The notes: a model not told the origin generated them from the sequence alone. 38,110 bases of DNA from Gammaproteobacteria bacterium (GCA_016182805.1 JACPFV010000029.1:1-38110); one strand, 5' to 3'. Counted from the stretch's first letter, positions 1 through 9,689 are shown. A program made the numbers and translations.

Positions 1-615
1 CTCCGGCTGCACCGCGATGGCGCGCGCGATCACCAGGCGCTGCTGCTGGCCGCCGGACAGGCCCAGCGCGGAGTCGTCCAGGCGGTCCTTGACCTCGTCC
101 CACAATGCGGCACCCCGCAGCGCCCACTCCACCGTCTCGTCCAGCACGCGCTTGCGGCTGATGCCGGCCAGGCGCAGCCCGTAGGCGACGTTCTCGTAGA
201 TGCTCTTGGGGAACGGGTTGGGTTTCTGGAACACCATGCCGACGCGGCGCCGCAGCAGCGCCACGTCGACGTCGCGGTCGAAGATGTTCTTGCCGTCGAG
301 GCGGATCTCCCCTTCGACGCGGCAGCCGTCGATCAGGTCGTTCATGCGGTTGAAACAGCGCAGCAGCGTCGACTTGCCGCAGCCGCTGGGGCCGATGAAC
401 GCCGTGACTTTCTTCTGCGGGACGCGCAGCGAAATCTCGCGCAGCGCGCGCTTCTCGCCGTAGTGGAGGTTGAGGCGCTCGACTTCGATGGCGATGGTTT
501 CCGCTTCGATGCGGCTGCGCGCCCGCTCGCGGCCCAGGGCGTCCAGTTCCACCCGGCGCGCCGCCGGCGGCCGCTGCTGCTGCGGATCGGGCATGGGTTT
601 GGCTTCCAAGTTCAT
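1..615 (-). CDS. pstB: Phosphate ABC transporter ATP-binding protein PstB (C-terminus beyond window)
   Basis: ATPase that powers phosphate import through PstCA at the cytoplasmic face of the inner membrane. The 205 visible residues show Walker [10 protein letters not shown] (about 75-83), the Q-loop region [14 protein letters not shown] and the ABC signature LSGGQQQR followed by IARAIA. Walker B and the H-loop lie past the left edge, so about 60 residues are missing. The chosen ATG has GGAG seven bases upstream; an in-frame ATG five codons earlier (630) is possible. The protein carries about 45 residues before the usual PstB start (near [11 protein letters not shown]), rich in Pro, Gln and Arg. 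It begins 16 nt after the pstA stop, as part of the pstC-pstA-pstB series. Confidence 0.96.
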   Translation of the reverse strand, partial: MNLEAKPMPDPQQQRPPAARRVELDALGRERARSRIEAETIAIEVERLNLHYGEKRALREISLRVPQKKVTAFIGPSGCGKSTLLRCFNRMNDLIDGCRVEGEIRLDGKNIFDRDVDVALLRRRVGMVFQKPNPFPKSIYENVAYGLRLAGISRKRVLDETVEWALRGAALWDEVKDRLDDSALGLSGGQQQRLVIARAIAVQPE

Positions 616-631
616 TAGCTCCGGCGCCATT

Positions 632-2365
632 TCAATGTTCCAGGGTCTTGTAGCGCTCGCGCAAGCGGTTGCGGATGCGCACCGCGGCGAGATTCAGCAC
701 GACGATAACCGCCACCAGCAGCAGCGCCGTGGCGTACACCAGCGGCCGCGCCGCCTCGACGTTGGGGCTCTGGAACCCGACGTCGTAGATGTGGAAGCCC
801 AGGTGCATGAACTTGCGGTCCAGGTGCAGGAACGGCGCGTTGCCGTCCAACGCCAGCGAGGGCGCGAGCTTGACCACGCCCACCAGCATCAGCGGCGCCA
901 CCTCGCCGGCCGCGCGCGCCACCGCCAGGATCAGGCCGGTCATCATGGCCGGGCTCGCCATCGGCAGCACCACGCGCCACAGCGTCTCGGCCTTGGTCGC
1001 GCCCAGCGCCAGCGAGGCCTCGCGCAGCGCGCGCGGGATGCGCGCCAGGCCCTCCTCGGTGGCGACGATCACCACCGGCAGCGTCAGCAGCGCCAGCGTC
1101 AGCGAGGCCCACAGGATGCCGCCGGTGCCGAAGGTCGGCCCCGGCAGCGCCTCCGGGTAGAACAGCCGGTCGATGCCGCCGCCGACGAAGTAGACGAAGA
1201 AGCCCAGACCGAACATGCCGAACACGATCGACGGCACGCCGGCGAGGTTGTTGACCGCGATGCGGATCACGCGCGTCGCCAGGCCCTGGCGCGCGTACTC
1301 CCGCAGATATACGGCGGCCACGACGCCGAACGGCGTCACGATCACCGACATGATGAGCACCATCAGCACGGTGCCGAAGATCGCCGGGAAGATGCCACCC
1401 TCGGTGTTGGCCTCGCGCGGCTCGTCGGACACGAACTCCCACAGCTTGGCGAAGTAGAACGCGAGCTTGGCGCCGGGCCCCATCGCGTTGGGGCGGTAGC
1501 CGCGCACGATCTTCGCCAGCGGGATCTCGACCTCCTGCCCGTCCACGCTGCGCACGACCACGCTGTCGCGCCCGATTTCGTCGTACAGCTTCGTCAGCCG
1601 CTCCTGCAGGGCGGCATAGCGCGCGTCCAGCGCCCCGCGCTCCCCGGCCAGCGCGGCGTAGTCCTGGGGATGCGATTCCGGCGTCCGCCCGGCGAGCTGG
1701 AGGCGCCGCTCGGCCAGGCGCAGCCGCTCCAGCGCGAAGTTGACGGCGCCGATCTCGTCGCGCTCCAGCTCGTGGATGTCGTCGCGCAGCGCATCGGCGC
1801 GCCTCTGCAAGCCGCGCCAGGCGCCCCAGGCGGCGTCGCCGACGGCGGTCGCCGTCCCGCCCTGCCGGACCGCCAGCAGGGTGCCGTAGAAGTTGCCCCA
1901 TTCCACGCGCTCGAACACCACGGCTTCGTCCGGCCAGGCGCGGTTTTCCAGCCAGGCGTCCAGCTCGAAGCGGAAGTCGGCGCCATACAGGTCGCGGTTG
2001 CCCACCTTGAGCAGCAGGCGCTCGTAGACCGCACGGCTCTCGTCCACCAGCATGCCCGCGCCCTTCAGGCGCGCGGCCGTGACCGGCTCCCGGCTCACGA
2101 TCTCCGCCATGACCGGCTCCGGGTCCTTCCCCGGCTCGCGGTACTCGCCGACCACCACGTCGCCCGGCCAGAAGTGCGGCAGGCCGCGCACGGCGATCAG
2201 CAGCAGCAAGGCGCCGACGATGACGACCGATGCGGCGATCGCCGCCGCGGTGAACCAGACGTACGGCGCGCCGGACTTGACGTAGGCACGCACCGACTCG
2301 GTGTCGCGAGCGGTGAGGTCGGCGGCGCGCGCCGCCGGGTCTTGTGCGCCAGGGTGGCCGGTCAT
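632..2365 (-). CDS. pstA: Phosphate ABC transporter permease PstA, long form
   Basis: Inner-membrane permease subunit for phosphate, 577 residues, about twice the length of E. coli PstA. A first membrane segment at about residues 33-57 is followed by a region (about 60-315) predicted to lie outside the membrane, including a charged heptad-like stretch that looks coiled-coil. The conserved permease domain starts near residue 320 and carries the EAA loop ([19 protein letters not shown]) that docks on PstB. The long N-terminal part matches the extended PstA type of some gammaproteobacteria (DUF3333-like). The start ATG overlaps the pstC stop as ATGA, so translation is probably coupled. The permease assignment is certain; the role of the extension is unknown. 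Confidence 0.95.
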   Translation of the reverse strand: MTGHPGAQDPAARAADLTARDTESVRAYVKSGAPYVWFTAAAIAASVVIVGALLLLIAVRGLPHFWPGDVVVGEYREPGKDPEPVMAEIVSREPVTAARLKGAGMLVDESRAVYERLLLKVGNRDLYGADFRFELDAWLENRAWPDEAVVFERVEWGNFYGTLLAVRQGGTATAVGDAAWGAWRGLQRRADALRDDIHELERDEIGAVNFALERLRLAERRLQLAGRTPESHPQDYAALAGERGALDARYAALQERLTKLYDEIGRDSVVVRSVDGQEVEIPLAKIVRGYRPNAMGPGAKLAFYFAKLWEFVSDEPREANTEGGIFPAIFGTVLMVLIMSVIVTPFGVVAAVYLREYARQGLATRVIRIAVNNLAGVPSIVFGMFGLGFFVYFVGGGIDRLFYPEALPGPTFGTGGILWASLTLALLTLPVVIVATEEGLARIPRALREASLALGATKAETLWRVVLPMASPAMMTGLILAVARAAGEVAPLMLVGVVKLAPSLALDGNAPFLHLDRKFMHLGFHIYDVGFQSPNVEAARPLVYATALLLVAVIVVLNLAAVRIRNRLRERYKTLEH

Positions 2366-4620
2366 AGGTTGCTGTACTTCTCGCGCAGCCGCTGACGCAC
2401 GACCTCGGCCAGCGTGTTGAGGAAGAACGTCAGCAGGAACAGCACCAGGCCGGCCAGGAACAGCAGCCGGACGTGCGTGCTGCCGACCTCGGACTCCGGC
2501 ATTTCGACCGCCACGTTGGCCGACAGCGTGCGCATGCCGGAGAACATGCCGAAGTCCATCACCGGCGTGTTGCCGGTTGCCATCAGCACGATCATGGTCT
2601 CGCCCACCGCGCGGCCCAGGCCGATCATGATCGCGGAGAAGATGCCGGGGCTGGCGGTGGGCAGGACCACGCCCACCAGCGTCTGCCAGGGTGTCGCGCC
2701 CAGCGCCAGCGAACCCAGCGACAGGTGCCTGGGCACGGAGAAGATCGCGTCCTCGGCGATCGAGAAGATGCCTGGGATGACCGCGATGCCCATGGCGATG
2801 CCCACCACGAGGCAGTTGCGCTGGTCGTAGCCGATGCCCAGTTCCTCGTCCAGCCAGGACTGCATGTTGCCGCCGAACAGCAGCGCCTCCGCCGGCTGCG
2901 CCAGCGCGAAGCACGCCCAGCCGAGCAGGACCAGCACCGGCATCAGCAGCGCCGCCTCCCAGCCGGTCGGGACGGTGCGCCGCACGCGCGGCGGCATGCG
3001 CAGCCACAGGTAGCCGACCGCCGGCACCGCCACCGGCAGCACGACCAGGGTCAGGAACATGCCGGGCAGGTTCGCCTCGACGAAGGGCGCGAGCCAGAGG
3101 CCGGCGAGAAAGCCGAGGATGACCGTGGGCAGAGCCTGCATCACCTCGACCGTCGGCTTCACCACCTGGCGCAGCGCCGGCGACATGAAGTAGGCGGTGA
3201 ACATCGCCCCCAGCACGGCCAGCGGCACGGCGAAGATCATCGCGTAGAAAGCGCCCTTGAGCGTGCCGAGCGTCAGCGGCGTCAGCGAGAACTTCGGCTC
3301 GAAGTCGCCGACCGCGGAGGAAGACTGCCACAGGAGGTCGGGCGTGTCGTAGCTTTCGTACCAGACGCGGCCCCACAGCGACGACCACGACACCTCCGGG
3401 TGCTCGTTGTCGACGCGGAACGCATGCAGCATGCCGTCGCGCCCGAGCGCCAGCAGGCCGTTGGCGCGCGGGTCGAAGCTCAGGAACTCGACCGGGCCGT
3501 CCAGCAGCCGCTCCTCCAGCACGGTGCGCTGCGCGGTTGCGTGCAGCAGCGCGACGTTCCCTTGCGCGTCGCCGACCGCGAAGCCGCGCCGGCGATGCTC
3601 CGCCGCCAGCGCCGTCGGCGGCCCGCCGGTCTCGAACTCTCGCACGCGCGCAAGCTGCCAGTTGCCGTCCGCGTCGCGCGCCGGGAACCATTGCACCACC
3701 CGCCCGCGCTCGTCGGCGGTCAGCACGGAGATGCCGCCGGCGAGCCAGCCCGCGTACGCGACCTTGCCGCCGACCGCTTCGTCGCTCACCAGCAGGGGCG
3801 GCTCGCCGCCGCGCAACTCGTGCAGGGCGATGCGGCCGCGGCGGGCGTCGACCGTGTACAGCCAGGCGATGCCGGGATCCACCAGCAGGAAATCCGGCGT
3901 CACCGCGGGGGTGAACGCGAGGTCCGCGGCAATGCGGGTCGAGCTTTCGCCGAACAGCGACGCCGTCGTCTCCAGGGTCTTGATGTAGACCCGCCCGGAG
4001 CGGTCGGCGCCGGCCAGAAACAGCCGCTCGTCGCTGTCCCGCACGGCGAGCGCGCGCGGCGCCTCCGGCATGAAGGCGATCGGCTTCGGGCCGCGCGGGA
4101 ACTCGATGGCGGGCTGGATGCGGCGCCGATCGCCGGGGTACGTGACGGCATACGTGTGCTTGAACGGCAGCACCGAGCCGTCGTCCAGCGCCGCGGCGAG
4201 ATAGCCCTTGTCGAGCGCAACCTCCGCCACGCGCGCCAGGCCACGGCCGTTCAGCGGCAGCGGCAGCGTCTCGCGCACCGCGCCGGTCTGGACGTCGAAG
4301 AACGTCGCGGCGCCATCCGGGGTGACGCGCAGTCCGACCTCGAACTGTTCCTCCGTCGCCAGATACAGCGTCCGCCCGGCACCGCCCGGCACCGCGTACG
4401 CCGCGCGCGGATGGACGTCCGCGCCGCGGAACAGCGGCAGGACCTCGACCAGCAGATAGACGAAGATCAGCAGCAGCGCCACCAGGACGCTCAGGCCGCC
4501 GACGCCGACGATCCACTTGGCGGAAACGTCCTTGAAATGGCGCCACTGCAAGCGCCCGCGGCTCGCCGTGATGGACGGCGACAGGCGCGGCGAAGCCGGT
4601 GGTGCGGCGGTCTGGTTCAT
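2362..4620 (-). CDS. pstC: Phosphate ABC transporter permease PstC, long form
   Basis: Partner permease of PstA, 752 residues against about 320 in E. coli. One membrane helix at about residues 35-63 leads into roughly 390 residues of beta-rich, WD40-like sequence that should lie in the periplasm. The permease core begins at about residue 455 (helix AFYAMIFAVPLAVLGAMFTAYF) and has the EAA motif LGSLALGATPWQTLVGVVLP. Such enlarged PstC proteins are known in some gammaproteobacteria; the propeller-like part might bind PstS or the cell wall, but that is inference. No clear ribosome binding site precedes the ATG. It lies 141 nt after the porin gene, beyond a hairpin, and overlaps pstA by 4 nt. Confidence 0.95.
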   Translation of the reverse strand: MNQTAAPPASPRLSPSITASRGRLQWRHFKDVSAKWIVGVGGLSVLVALLLIFVYLLVEVLPLFRGADVHPRAAYAVPGGAGRTLYLATEEQFEVGLRVTPDGAATFFDVQTGAVRETLPLPLNGRGLARVAEVALDKGYLAAALDDGSVLPFKHTYAVTYPGDRRRIQPAIEFPRGPKPIAFMPEAPRALAVRDSDERLFLAGADRSGRVYIKTLETTASLFGESSTRIAADLAFTPAVTPDFLLVDPGIAWLYTVDARRGRIALHELRGGEPPLLVSDEAVGGKVAYAGWLAGGISVLTADERGRVVQWFPARDADGNWQLARVREFETGGPPTALAAEHRRRGFAVGDAQGNVALLHATAQRTVLEERLLDGPVEFLSFDPRANGLLALGRDGMLHAFRVDNEHPEVSWSSLWGRVWYESYDTPDLLWQSSSAVGDFEPKFSLTPLTLGTLKGAFYAMIFAVPLAVLGAMFTAYFMSPALRQVVKPTVEVMQALPTVILGFLAGLWLAPFVEANLPGMFLTLVVLPVAVPAVGYLWLRMPPRVRRTVPTGWEAALLMPVLVLLGWACFALAQPAEALLFGGNMQSWLDEELGIGYDQRNCLVVGIAMGIAVIPGIFSIAEDAIFSVPRHLSLGSLALGATPWQTLVGVVLPTASPGIFSAIMIGLGRAVGETMIVLMATGNTPVMDFGMFSGMRTLSANVAVEMPESEVGSTHVRLLFLAGLVLFLLTFFLNTLAEVVRQRLREKYSNL

Positions 4621-4713
4621 TCGGGCGACCGGGGGCGGAATTCGAGTTTGCGGAGGTTTCTACACTCTTTCCGCAGGCGCCGTCCAGCCAACTGGTCGGG
4701 CGCCTCTGGAAAG

Positions 4714-4740
4714 AGCCCGGCGGGGTCCTCCCGCCGGGCT
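4714..4740 (-). terminator. Rho-independent-like terminator after the porin gene
   Basis: A perfect 11-bp inverted repeat (AGCCCGGCGGG and its complement) with a 5-nt loop lies 21 nt past the porin stop. On the minus strand it is followed by CTCTTTCC, a short and imperfect T-run. It probably ends most transcripts from the pstS-porin side and lets some read into pstCAB, which would give more binding protein and porin than permease. Confidence 0.7.
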
Positions 4741-4761
4741 GCCGGACTTTCCGGCGAGACT

Positions 4762-5934
4762 TCAGAAGCTCAACTGGGCACGGAGCGCGACGGCCGTGGG
4801 CCTGTCCTCGGTCGTCGTCGTCTTGCTTTCGCCGCGGGCGAACTCCGCCATCACCCGCACGTTCGGGTTCAGGTAGTAGTTGACGCCCACGCTGGTCGTG
4901 GCCACCTCGGGTTTCGTCGCCCCGTCCTCGTTCTTGGCGTAGTCGTAGCGCGCCTTGAGTTCGACCGCGCCCATTTCGCCCGCCGGCTTCGGCGATTTGA
5001 ACACGCCCTTCTTGGCGTCATAGGGTTTGGTTTCGCCGGTGACGAAGAAGCTGGTCTGCACGTAGTACGAGATCAGCGTCTGGTCGCTGGCGCCGTCGAA
5101 TTCCGCCCGAGCGTACTCGCCCTGGGCGAAGAAGGGACCGACGGCGCCGGCCAGTTCCAGCACTCCGGTGGTCTGGGTGTCGTAGGTCGCCTTGTCCACC
5201 AGCAGGGCGGTGGGGCCGTTCTTGGCCGCATAGCCGGGCTTGATATACGGCCCCGCCCCCGTTTTGGCGTCGTAATTCACGCGATCCAGGCTGGCGCCGA
5301 CATGGGCCACCTCCCCATCGCCGATTACCGGCGCAAATGTGACACGAGCGGCGATACCATCGCCTTCCGCGGCACTGGACGCGCTCTTGTCGGCCGCCGG
5401 ACCGCCGCTGTAATAGTTCACGAAGACGGTCCCGGCCCCGGCGAAGTCCGTCGAATAGCCCACGCCGTTCTGATACTCGCGGCTGGAAAACACCCCGTTG
5501 CTGCTGATGAATGGGCGCTCCATGAACAGCACTTCGTTGGAGCCGGTCAGCGCTTCCATGCCATAGGCCGGCTGGAAGTGGCCCGCCTTGACGAATCCGC
5601 CCAGGGCGTCCAGTCCGAACCACATGTCCTTTGAGGCCACGGACGAGCCGGCGACGTCCGTTTCCAGGCGGTACTTGATGCCGTAAAGCTGCCCGCCCAG
5701 CGTGATATAGGCGCGGCGCATGAAGAAGCCGTTTGCGACGTTCTCCGTAACCTTGTCCTCGTCCACCATGTTGGCGTCGTAATGCAGACGCCCGCCGAGC
5801 GTGCCCTCGAAGCGACCGTCGTCCGACTTCACCTTGATGCCGCCGCGCGTTTCGGCGGAATCCGCCAGCGCCGCACCGCTCATGCCCGCGCCCATCAGCG
5901 CCGCGAGCGCCGCGTATTTGAACCGCTTTTTCAC
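4762..5934 (-). CDS. OprO/OprP-family phosphate-selective porin
   Basis: Predicted outer-membrane beta-barrel of 390 residues that would admit phosphate or polyphosphate into the periplasm. An N-terminal signal peptide ends about AALA-DSAETRGG, followed by GGIKVKSDDGRFEGTLGGRLHYDA, an opening typical of the OprO/OprP family, then alternating beta strands and a C-terminal phenylalanine as expected for outer-membrane assembly. The start is GTG with AGGAG six bases upstream. It sits between pstS and pstC in a locus run by PhoB/PhoR, which strongly supports a phosphate role. The gene ends before a strong hairpin. Whether phosphate or polyphosphate is preferred cannot be told from the sequence. 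Confidence 0.88.
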   Translation of the reverse strand: MKKRFKYAALAALMGAGMSGAALADSAETRGGIKVKSDDGRFEGTLGGRLHYDANMVDEDKVTENVANGFFMRRAYITLGGQLYGIKYRLETDVAGSSVASKDMWFGLDALGGFVKAGHFQPAYGMEALTGSNEVLFMERPFISSNGVFSSREYQNGVGYSTDFAGAGTVFVNYYSGGPAADKSASSAAEGDGIAARVTFAPVIGDGEVAHVGASLDRVNYDAKTGAGPYIKPGYAAKNGPTALLVDKATYDTQTTGVLELAGAVGPFFAQGEYARAEFDGASDQTLISYYVQTSFFVTGETKPYDAKKGVFKSPKPAGEMGAVELKARYDYAKNEDGATKPEVATTSVGVNYYLNPNVRVMAEFARGESKTTTTEDRPTAVALRAQLSF

Positions 5935-5991
5935 CTTGATCTCCTGTCTTTGTCTGTTGCAGTCTTGTTACCGGAACCCTTTATGACGAGG

Positions 5992-6006
5992 CCCCGGATT
6001 CCGGGG
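5992..6006 (-). other. GC hairpin between pstS and the porin gene
   Basis: The sequence CCCCGGATTCCGGGG can form a 6-bp stem with a 3-nt loop, 24 nt after the pstS stop. There is no T-run after it on the minus strand, so it more likely stabilises pstS mRNA or weakly attenuates read-through into the porin gene than terminates. The rest of this 95-nt gap holds only the porin ribosome binding site. Confidence 0.4.
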
Positions 6007-6029
6007 GTCCCTTCGTCCGACATTGCCTG

Positions 6030-6992
6030 CTATCGAACCTTCGCCAGCTCCTTCGCGGCGATGGCGGCGGGCAGCGGGATGTAGCCGTCCTTCACCACCA
6101 CTTCCTGGCCCGGCCTGGACAGCATCATCTTCACGAACTCGGCCTCCATCGGCGGCAGCGGCTTGTTGGGCGCCTTGTTGACGTAGACATAGAGCACGCG
6201 CGCCAGCGGATACTTGCCGGCCACCGCGTTCTGCTCGGTCGCCTCGACGTACTCGGTGCCGCCCTTCTTTGCCACGGGAACCGCACGGACGCCGGAGGTC
6301 TTGTAGCCGATGCCGGAATAGCCGATCGCGTTCAGGCCGGTGGCGACCGACTGCACCACCGAGGCCGAGCCCGGCTGCTCGTTGACGCCGCTCTTGAAGT
6401 CGCCCTTGCACAGGGCGTGCTCCTTGAAGTAGCCGTAAGTGCCGGACACCGAGTTTCGGCCGTAGAGTTGCAAGGGCTTGCGCGCCCAGTCGCCCGTCAG
6501 GCCGAGGTCGCCCCAGCGCTCGACGTTCCTGCCGCCGCACTTGCGCGTTGCGGAGAAGATGCCGTCCACCTGCGCCAGGTCCAGGCCCTTGACCGGATTG
6601 TCCTTGTTGACGAAAACGGCCAGGGCGTCGATCGCCACGCCGACCGCGGTCGGCTTGTAGCCGTACTTGCGCTCGAACGCCTGCATTTCCTCGTCCTTCA
6701 TCAGGCGCGACATCGGACCGAAGTTCGCGGTGCCCTCGGTCAGCGCCGGCGGCGCGGTGGACGAGCCCGCGCCCTGGATCTGGATGTTGACGTTCGGGTA
6801 GTTGCGCTTGAACTCCTCGGCCCACAGGGTCATGAGGTTGTTCAGCGTGTCCGAGCCGACGCTGGAGAAGTTGCCGGACACGCCGGCAACCTTCTGGTAC
6901 GCGGGAAGCCCGGCGTCCACCGCGGCCCAGGCGCCGGTGGCGGCCACGCCGCAGGCGATGGCCGCGGCTTTCGCAATCCTGTTCACTTTCAT
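6030..6992 (-). CDS. pstS: Periplasmic phosphate-binding protein PstS
   Basis: High-affinity phosphate receptor that delivers phosphate to PstCA. 320 residues, with a signal peptide of about 23 residues (basic start MKVNRIAK, hydrophobic core, cut near GAWA). The mature protein has the family's phosphate-loop pattern [17 protein letters not shown], then [14 protein letters not shown] and FGPMSR, and later the [10 protein letters not shown] segment. The start ATG has AGAGGA six bases upstream. It is the first gene after a clear Pho box and is followed by the porin. A longer reading frame upstream runs through the promoter and was rejected. Confidence 0.95.
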   Translation of the reverse strand: MKVNRIAKAAAIACGVAATGAWAAVDAGLPAYQKVAGVSGNFSSVGSDTLNNLMTLWAEEFKRNYPNVNIQIQGAGSSTAPPALTEGTANFGPMSRLMKDEEMQAFERKYGYKPTAVGVAIDALAVFVNKDNPVKGLDLAQVDGIFSATRKCGGRNVERWGDLGLTGDWARKPLQLYGRNSVSGTYGYFKEHALCKGDFKSGVNEQPGSASVVQSVATGLNAIGYSGIGYKTSGVRAVPVAKKGGTEYVEATEQNAVAGKYPLARVLYVYVNKAPNKPLPPMEAEFVKMMLSRPGQEVVVKDGYIPLPAAIAAKELAKVR

Positions 6993-7050
6993 CGTGATCC
7001 TCTTTGGGTTGTCGTTCGTTGCGGCGCCAGTGTGGACAACCGATGTGTTC

Positions 7051-7084
7051 ACTGTATGAAGGGAATGTGAAACTTGTGTGACAG
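7051..7084 (-). promoter_or_regulatory. Pho box and -10 element of the pstS promoter
   Basis: Read on the minus strand, 7084-7067 is CTGTCACACAAGTTTCAC, matching the PhoB box consensus (two CTGTCAT-like heptamers 11 bp apart). Exactly 10 bp later comes TACAGT (7056-7051) as a -10 hexamer. This is the known layout of PhoB-activated promoters, where the box takes the place of the -35. Transcription should start near 7044, giving a leader of about 52 nt before pstS. The box lies 12 bp past the phoR stop. Confidence 0.88.
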
Positions 7085-7095
7085 CCCGCGGCGAC

Positions 7096-8430
7096 TTACT
7101 CGTTCGCCGCCGCCCGCGCCTTGCGCTGCACCCGGTGCGCCGGGAACCGGCAGGTGAACGCGCTGCCGACGCCCAGGATGCTCTCGACGCCAAGCGCGGC
7201 CTCGTGCTGCTCCAGCGCATGCTTGACGATGGACAGGCCCAGGCCGGTGCCGCCGCTGGCGCGCGAGCGGGCCACGTCCACGCGATAGAACCGCTCGGTG
7301 AGGCGCGGGATGTCGCTGGGCGCGATGCCGATGCCGCTGTCCTGCACCGAGAACCGCGCGGCGCCCCCGTCGCCGTGCCAGCGCAGGCGGATCAGGCCGC
7401 CCGGCGGCGTGTACTGGACCGCGTTGTGCACCAGGTTCGCGAACACGCTCTGGATCTCGCTCTCGCGGCCGACCAGGAACAGGTCCGGCTCGACCTCGGT
7501 CTCGATCCGGTGCTGGCCCTTCGACAGCACACGGGCCTCCTCCGCCGCCCGCGCCAGCATGCGCGGCACGTCGAGCAGCTCGTGGCGGTGGGAGGAGACG
7601 TCCGACTCCAGCCGCGCCAGCTTGAGCAGGTCGGCGATCAGGCTGTGCATGCGTCCGGCCTGCGCGCGCATCTCCGCCAGCGGCGCGCGCCAGGCGGCCA
7701 GCGCCGCCTCCCGGCGTGCCTCCGGCTCCAGCATCTCCAGGTAGCCGCGCAGCACCGTCAGCGGCGTGCGCAGCTCGTGCGAAGCGTTGGCGACGAAGTC
7801 GCGCCGCGCCGCCTCCAGGCGCTTGCGCTCGCTCACGTCGCGCACGATCAGCAGCATCTGCCGGCTGCCGTACGGGATCAGCTTGAGTGCCAGCGTGATG
7901 TCGTCGTTGACCGGCGACGGCACCTCCACCTCGTGGGCGAAGTCGCGCCGCTCGAAGTAGTCGGAAAAGGCCGGATGGCGGATCAGGTTGGGAATGCGCA
8001 GGCCCGTGTCCTGCCCGATGCGCAGGCCCAGCATGGCCTGTGCCGAGGCATTGAACCAGGCGATCTCGCCGTGCTCGCCCAGCGCTACCGCGCCGTCCGG
8101 CAACGCCTCGGTCGAAGCGCGGAACTGGGCGACGATCTCGGCGAGCTGCTTCTTGCGCTTCCTCGACCGCCGGTTGCGCTCGATCAGTCGCTCGTAGACC
8201 TCGCCCCACAGGCCGCCCGGCTCCGGCAGGTCCACGCGCTTGGGATGCTCCGCCCAGACGTACAAGTACGCCAGATAGCGCAGCCCCAGCGCCAAGTAGG
8301 CCGCCAGCGCCAGCAGCAGCCCCAGCGCCAGGCTGTCGAACGCCAGCCCGGCGAATATGCCGGCCAGGACAGTCAGCGACAACCGCCCCAGCTCGCGGCG
8401 CAGCGGGCGCAGCAAGGCGGGCCGCCCCAC
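7096..8430 (-). CDS. phoR: Phosphate regulon sensor histidine kinase PhoR
   Basis: Inner-membrane kinase/phosphatase that controls PhoB according to Pst transport state. From the GTG at 8430 it is 444 residues: two close hydrophobic segments (about 18-55), a charged linker, a PAS domain (about 100-200), the HisKA motif [22 protein letters not shown] with phospho-acceptor His218, and a HATPase domain with a typical G-box region ([14 protein letters not shown]). Length fits the family. No ATG fits: a CTG overlapping the phoB stop (8472-8470), with GGAG five bases before it, is an alternative start giving 458 residues. It follows phoB directly and is followed by the pstS promoter. Confidence 0.93.
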   Translation of the reverse strand: MGRPALLRPLRRELGRLSLTVLAGIFAGLAFDSLALGLLLALAAYLALGLRYLAYLYVWAEHPKRVDLPEPGGLWGEVYERLIERNRRSRKRKKQLAEIVAQFRASTEALPDGAVALGEHGEIAWFNASAQAMLGLRIGQDTGLRIPNLIRHPAFSDYFERRDFAHEVEVPSPVNDDITLALKLIPYGSRQMLLIVRDVSERKRLEAARRDFVANASHELRTPLTVLRGYLEMLEPEARREAALAAWRAPLAEMRAQAGRMHSLIADLLKLARLESDVSSHRHELLDVPRMLARAAEEARVLSKGQHRIETEVEPDLFLVGRESEIQSVFANLVHNAVQYTPPGGLIRLRWHGDGGAARFSVQDSGIGIAPSDIPRLTERFYRVDVARSRASGGTGLGLSIVKHALEQHEAALGVESILGVGSAFTCRFPAHRVQRKARAAANE

Positions 8431-8468
8431 CGTCTCGCGAGGGTCGGCGTGCGGCCGGGGCTCGATGC

Positions 8469-9161
8469 TCAGGGCCGCTCCGAGAAACGGTAGCCGGTCC
8501 CGCGCACGGTCTGGATCAGGCCATCGAGGCCGAACGGCTCCAGCGCCTTGCGCAGGCGGCGGATGTGCACGTCCACGGTGCGCTCCTCGACGTACACGCC
8601 CTGCCCCCACACCCGGTCCAGCACCTGCTCGCGGGTGTAGACGCGCTCCGGATGGCTCATGAAGAAGTGCAGCAGCTTGTACTCCGTGGGGCCCAGGTGC
8701 ACCGCCTTGCCGCTGGCGCTCACGCGCTGGCCCGCCGCGTCCATTTCCAGGCCCGCGACCGCAAGCTTCTCGTCCTCGCCGCCGGCTTGGCTGCGCCGCA
8801 GCACCGCCTTGACCCGCGCCAGCAGTTCCGGCAAGGAGAACGGCTTGGTCATGTAATCGTCGCAGCCCAGGTTGAGGCCGCGCACCTTGTCCTCCTCCTC
8901 GGCGCGCGCCGTGACCATGATGATCGGGATGTCGCGGGTGACGGCGCTGCCCTTCAGCTCGCGCGCGAACTCGACGCCGGATACGCCGGGCAGCATCCAG
9001 TCCAGCAGGATCAGGTCCGGGCGCGCCTCGGCGATGCGCAGGCGCGCGTCCCGCACATCGCCCGCCTCCGCCGTCCGGAATTCCGCGCGTTGCAGCGCGA
9101 AGCGCACCATTTCCCGGATGGCGGCCTCGTCCTCGACGATCAGTATGGATTTGTCCGGCAT
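8469..9161 (-). CDS. phoB: Phosphate regulon response regulator PhoB
   Basis: DNA-binding regulator of the OmpR/PhoB family, 230 residues. The receiver domain has the acidic pair ED near residues 10-11, phospho-acceptor Asp54 (LLDWMLPG), [15 protein letters not shown] and the conserved lysine in TKPFS. The winged-helix domain shows [31 protein letters not shown] and [12 protein letters not shown], closely PhoB-like. An ATG two codons upstream (9167) is an alternative start; neither has a strong ribosome site. On the minus strand TTGCCA and CATAGT, 18 bp apart, lie just upstream and could be a promoter, but this would leave almost no leader. The gene is divergent from arsR. Confidence 0.95.
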   Translation of the reverse strand: MPDKSILIVEDEAAIREMVRFALQRAEFRTAEAGDVRDARLRIAEARPDLILLDWMLPGVSGVEFARELKGSAVTRDIPIIMVTARAEEEDKVRGLNLGCDDYMTKPFSLPELLARVKAVLRRSQAGGEDEKLAVAGLEMDAAGQRVSASGKAVHLGPTEYKLLHFFMSHPERVYTREQVLDRVWGQGVYVEERTVDVHIRRLRKALEPFGLDGLIQTVRGTGYRFSERP

Positions 9162-9315
9162 GGGCATCCGCAAACTATGGCTAGGATCGCGGCCGGCTGG
9201 CAACACCGGCAGCGTCGGCGGCGCAGTCTGCGCGGCGATTGTTGCGGTTCGATGACGTCTCGCGGCCGGGCCTCATCGGAGACCCGCGGCGACCCTTTGT
9301 TGACGCGCCTTTATT

Positions 9316-9335
9316 ATTTCAACGATCATTGAAGT
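9316..9335. promoter_or_regulatory. Palindromic ArsR-type operator at the arsR start
   Basis: TTCAA (9318-9322) and TTGAA (9329-9333) form an inverted repeat around a GATC centre, with further matching bases at the outer edge. The site ends one base before the arsR ATG. TATTAT at 9312-9317 could be a -10 element, so a repressor here would cover the transcription start. Position and shape fit autoregulation by the ArsR protein that follows. Confidence 0.65.
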
Positions 9336-9689
9336 ATGAATCTTGCAACCGCCGTGTCCCGCCTGTCGGCGCTCGCCCAGGAGTCGCGCCTGTCCGTGTT
9401 CCGCCTGCTCGTGCGGAAAGGGCCGGACGGACTGGCCGCCGGCGAGATCGCGGAGCGCCTGCGCATCGCGCCGAACACGCTGTCGTTCCACCTGAAGGAA
9501 CTGAGCCAGGCGGGCCTGCTGCGCCCGCGCCAGGAGGGGCGCCACGTTTATTACGCCGCCGATTTCAAAGCCATGAACGGCCTGCTCGCCTATCTCATGG
9601 AAAACTGCTGCGCCGACGGCGAATCCGCCGCAGATTGCTCCGCGCCGTCGTCCTGCGAGGGCGGCTCCCTGGAACGGTCCCGCCCATGA
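9336..9689 (+). CDS. arsR: ArsR-family arsenic-responsive repressor
   Basis: Small winged-helix repressor of 117 residues expected to leave DNA on binding As(III). The recognition region is LRIAPNTLSFHLKELSQAGLL, with the wing RQEGRHVYYAADF. The helix-3 CxC metal site of plasmid ArsR proteins is absent. Instead four cysteines lie in the C-terminal tail (Cys91, Cys92, Cys101, Cys107), similar to the paired-plus-single pattern known for the Acidithiobacillus ferrooxidans type. It overlaps the next gene as ATGA, and the operator abuts its start, so autoregulation of the whole operon is likely. Its neighbours support arsenic rather than zinc or cadmium. Confidence 0.9.
   Translation: MNLATAVSRLSALAQESRLSVFRLLVRKGPDGLAAGEIAERLRIAPNTLSFHLKELSQAGLLRPRQEGRHVYYAADFKAMNGLLAYLMENCCADGESAADCSAPSSCEGGSLERSRP

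Noticed and set aside
4649-4675. TGCGGA/TCCGCA inverted repeat upstream of pstC as an operator
   Set aside because: Only 6-bp arms far apart in GC-rich DNA; no match to a Pho box.
470-5634. Long open frames on the plus strand opposite pstA, pstC and the porin
   Set aside because: They are GC-rich shadows with Arg/His/Gln-rich composition and no domains; the minus-strand genes are clear.
5992-6006. Hairpin after pstS as a full Rho-independent terminator
   Set aside because: No T-run follows on the minus strand and the porin gene appears to depend on read-through from the pstS promoter.
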